A stretch of 64,000 nt of DNA, from positions 1 through 64,000 of the forward strand of contig NZ_RJJX01000016.1 of the NCBI RefSeq assembly GCF_003996985.1, read 5' to 3'. Below the pieces are notes generated by a model. The model was not told the origin of the DNA, did not search any database, and worked only from the letters and a program-made list of their open reading frames with translations. The translations under genes and the position numbers were made by a program. Of the stretch, positions 63,218 through 64,000 are shown piece after piece (position 1 is the first letter of the stretch; each line of letters begins with the position of its first letter). Source of the DNA: Ancylomarina longa (GTDB lineage Bacteria > Bacteroidota > Bacteroidia > Bacteroidales > Marinifilaceae).

Positions 63218-64000
63218 TTAACCATTCCAAGTAACAACAGCCAGCCTTTTCCTCCCATCCATTTTAATAGTTAATCCTTTACGAAACCGAACGTGACGTA
63301 CTGCGCCATATTCAGCAATCAACTCTTGTCTTTCTAACAACTCATAATCAACCAATGAAGTATCAGAGTGATGAAAAATAGAGCAGTAACCAATATTCAT
63401 GGAAGTGACATTATGGAAAAAATGCGAACCGGAAGAAGCTTCCAAGGGATAATCTTCAAGACTTGTTTCTACAATAAGCTTAGCGCTTGAAATATCATTC
63501 CATTTCACCGGAATACCAATCCAACGGTCTCGAGTACCCCATCTACCCGGGCCAATTAGTACATATCTTTTATTCTGGTATCTCATTTTCTCGTTGATAG
63601 TGGAAACAATAGATGCAACCTCTATTGTCATATCTTTTTGAAAAAGTTCCGGAACTACATAAATCACATCTACTACATCTTCAACCAAACCATTCCCCAT
63701 ACTTGTCTCGGAAACCATCATCAAACGATCTTTATCAACCTCATTCATATCCACGTGGTAGGAATCTATATTTCCAATCAGAGGTTTAATTTGCAGAAGA
63801 TAGAAGGATGATTTCCCTGATTTATCTTTTTTCAAATCAACAGCAAATTCAATCTCAATTGGAGAACCCATGGCTTCTTTCACAATATCGAGAACCACTT
63901 CGATCGTTTTTGCCAATGGAATGTAATTGTACTTCAATATATTCGCAAAATTAACAATTCGCGGACCGACCGAATCTAATCCAGGATTGATTGTATCATT
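63218..64000 (-). CDS. PEP/pyruvate-binding-domain protein, C-terminal part, cut by window edge
   Basis: The frame is open to position 64000 on the minus strand without a stop or proper start, so only the last 261 codons are in the window. The visible part resembles the C-terminal region of large (about 900-1000 residue) Bacteroidota proteins carrying an N-terminal pyruvate phosphate dikinase PEP/pyruvate-binding domain; features are EIEFAVDLKKDKSGKSSFYLL and LIGPGRWGTRDRWIGIPV. The function of this group is not established, and it lacks the PEP synthase catalytic His region in the visible part. Confidence 0.75.
   Translation of the reverse strand, partial: NDTINPGLDSVGPRIVNFANILKYNYIPLAKTIEVVLDIVKEAMGSPIEIEFAVDLKKDKSGKSSFYLLQIKPLIGNIDSYHVDMNEVDKDRLMMVSETSMGNGLVEDVVDVIYVVPELFQKDMTIEVASIVSTINEKMRYQNKRYVLIGPGRWGTRDRWIGIPVKWNDISSAKLIVETSLEDYPLEASSGSHFFHNVTSMNIGYCSIFHHSDTSLVDYELLERQELIAEYGAVRHVRFRKGLTIKMDGRKRLAVVTWNG

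Overview
The window is about 64 kb of low-GC chromosomal DNA from a member of the Bacteroidota, most likely a Marinifilaceae/Marinilabiliales-type bacterium. The lineage call rests on a complete type IX secretion (gliding) core block, many Bacteroidota-only lipoprotein families, several TAnnTTTG-type -7 promoter elements, a DksA with an eroded zinc finger, the long form of IspG, and a CarboxypepD-plug-barrel TonB receptor. The placement below phylum is inference. I see no phage, insertion sequence, CRISPR array or rRNA; one tRNA is present. Both window edges are artificial cuts, and the right edge truncates a PEP/pyruvate-binding-domain gene.

Layout. 0-9 kb: two exported proteins of unknown function, a GT4 glycosyltransferase, a radical SAM protein, a hemerythrin-like protein without most iron ligands, a shortened amidohydrolase-like protein without its metal ligands, a DUF4296 lipoprotein, the MlaE/MlaF lipid-transport pair and mannose-1-phosphate guanylyltransferase. 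9-15 kb: porP-gldK-gldL-gldM-gldN, the T9SS motor and ring operon. 15-28 kb: topA, a class A penicillin-binding protein, an orphan cobalamin riboswitch with promoter and terminator but no substantial gene, radA, hldE-type adenylyltransferase, panC-panD, a stand-alone starch-synthase N-domain protein and glmS. 28-36 kb: a coiled-coil membrane protein, a hairpin-rich noncoding stretch, a TonB receptor with a small His-rich exported partner (probably metal uptake), a GlpD-like protein with a broken FAD motif, an Ig-like lipoprotein, a thiamine-binding-family protein and a DUF3108 protein.

36-49 kb: seven 41-bp tandem repeats, a glutaminyl cyclase lipoprotein, cysS, a MORN-repeat protein, rnr, and a convergent two-component pair (sigma-54 activator and hybrid kinase with Hpt). 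The leader beyond the kinase carries paired palindromes and a sigma-54-like element in front of a coiled-coil lipoprotein. 49-64 kb: lspA, dksA-like and ileS; three tandem paralogous micro-membrane proteins; OsmC, an SDR and an XRE regulator; metK behind a SAM-II-like riboswitch; gldA; ispG; a secreted protein with a sorting-domain-like end; a HAD phosphatase; tRNA-Ile2(CAU); and the truncated PEP/pyruvate-binding gene.

Themes. Cell-envelope biogenesis dominates (T9SS, GldA, Mla, LspA, PBP, GlmS, heptose and mannose activation). Two metabolite-sensing leaders stand out, the orphan B12 switch and the SAM-II-like leader of metK. Three proteins keep recognisable folds but have lost catalytic or cofactor residues (hemerythrin-like, amidohydrolase-like, GlpD-like). 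The strongest candidates for undescribed biology are the orphan B12-controlled transcript, the paired-palindrome regulatory region next to the two-component system, and the tandem microprotein array.
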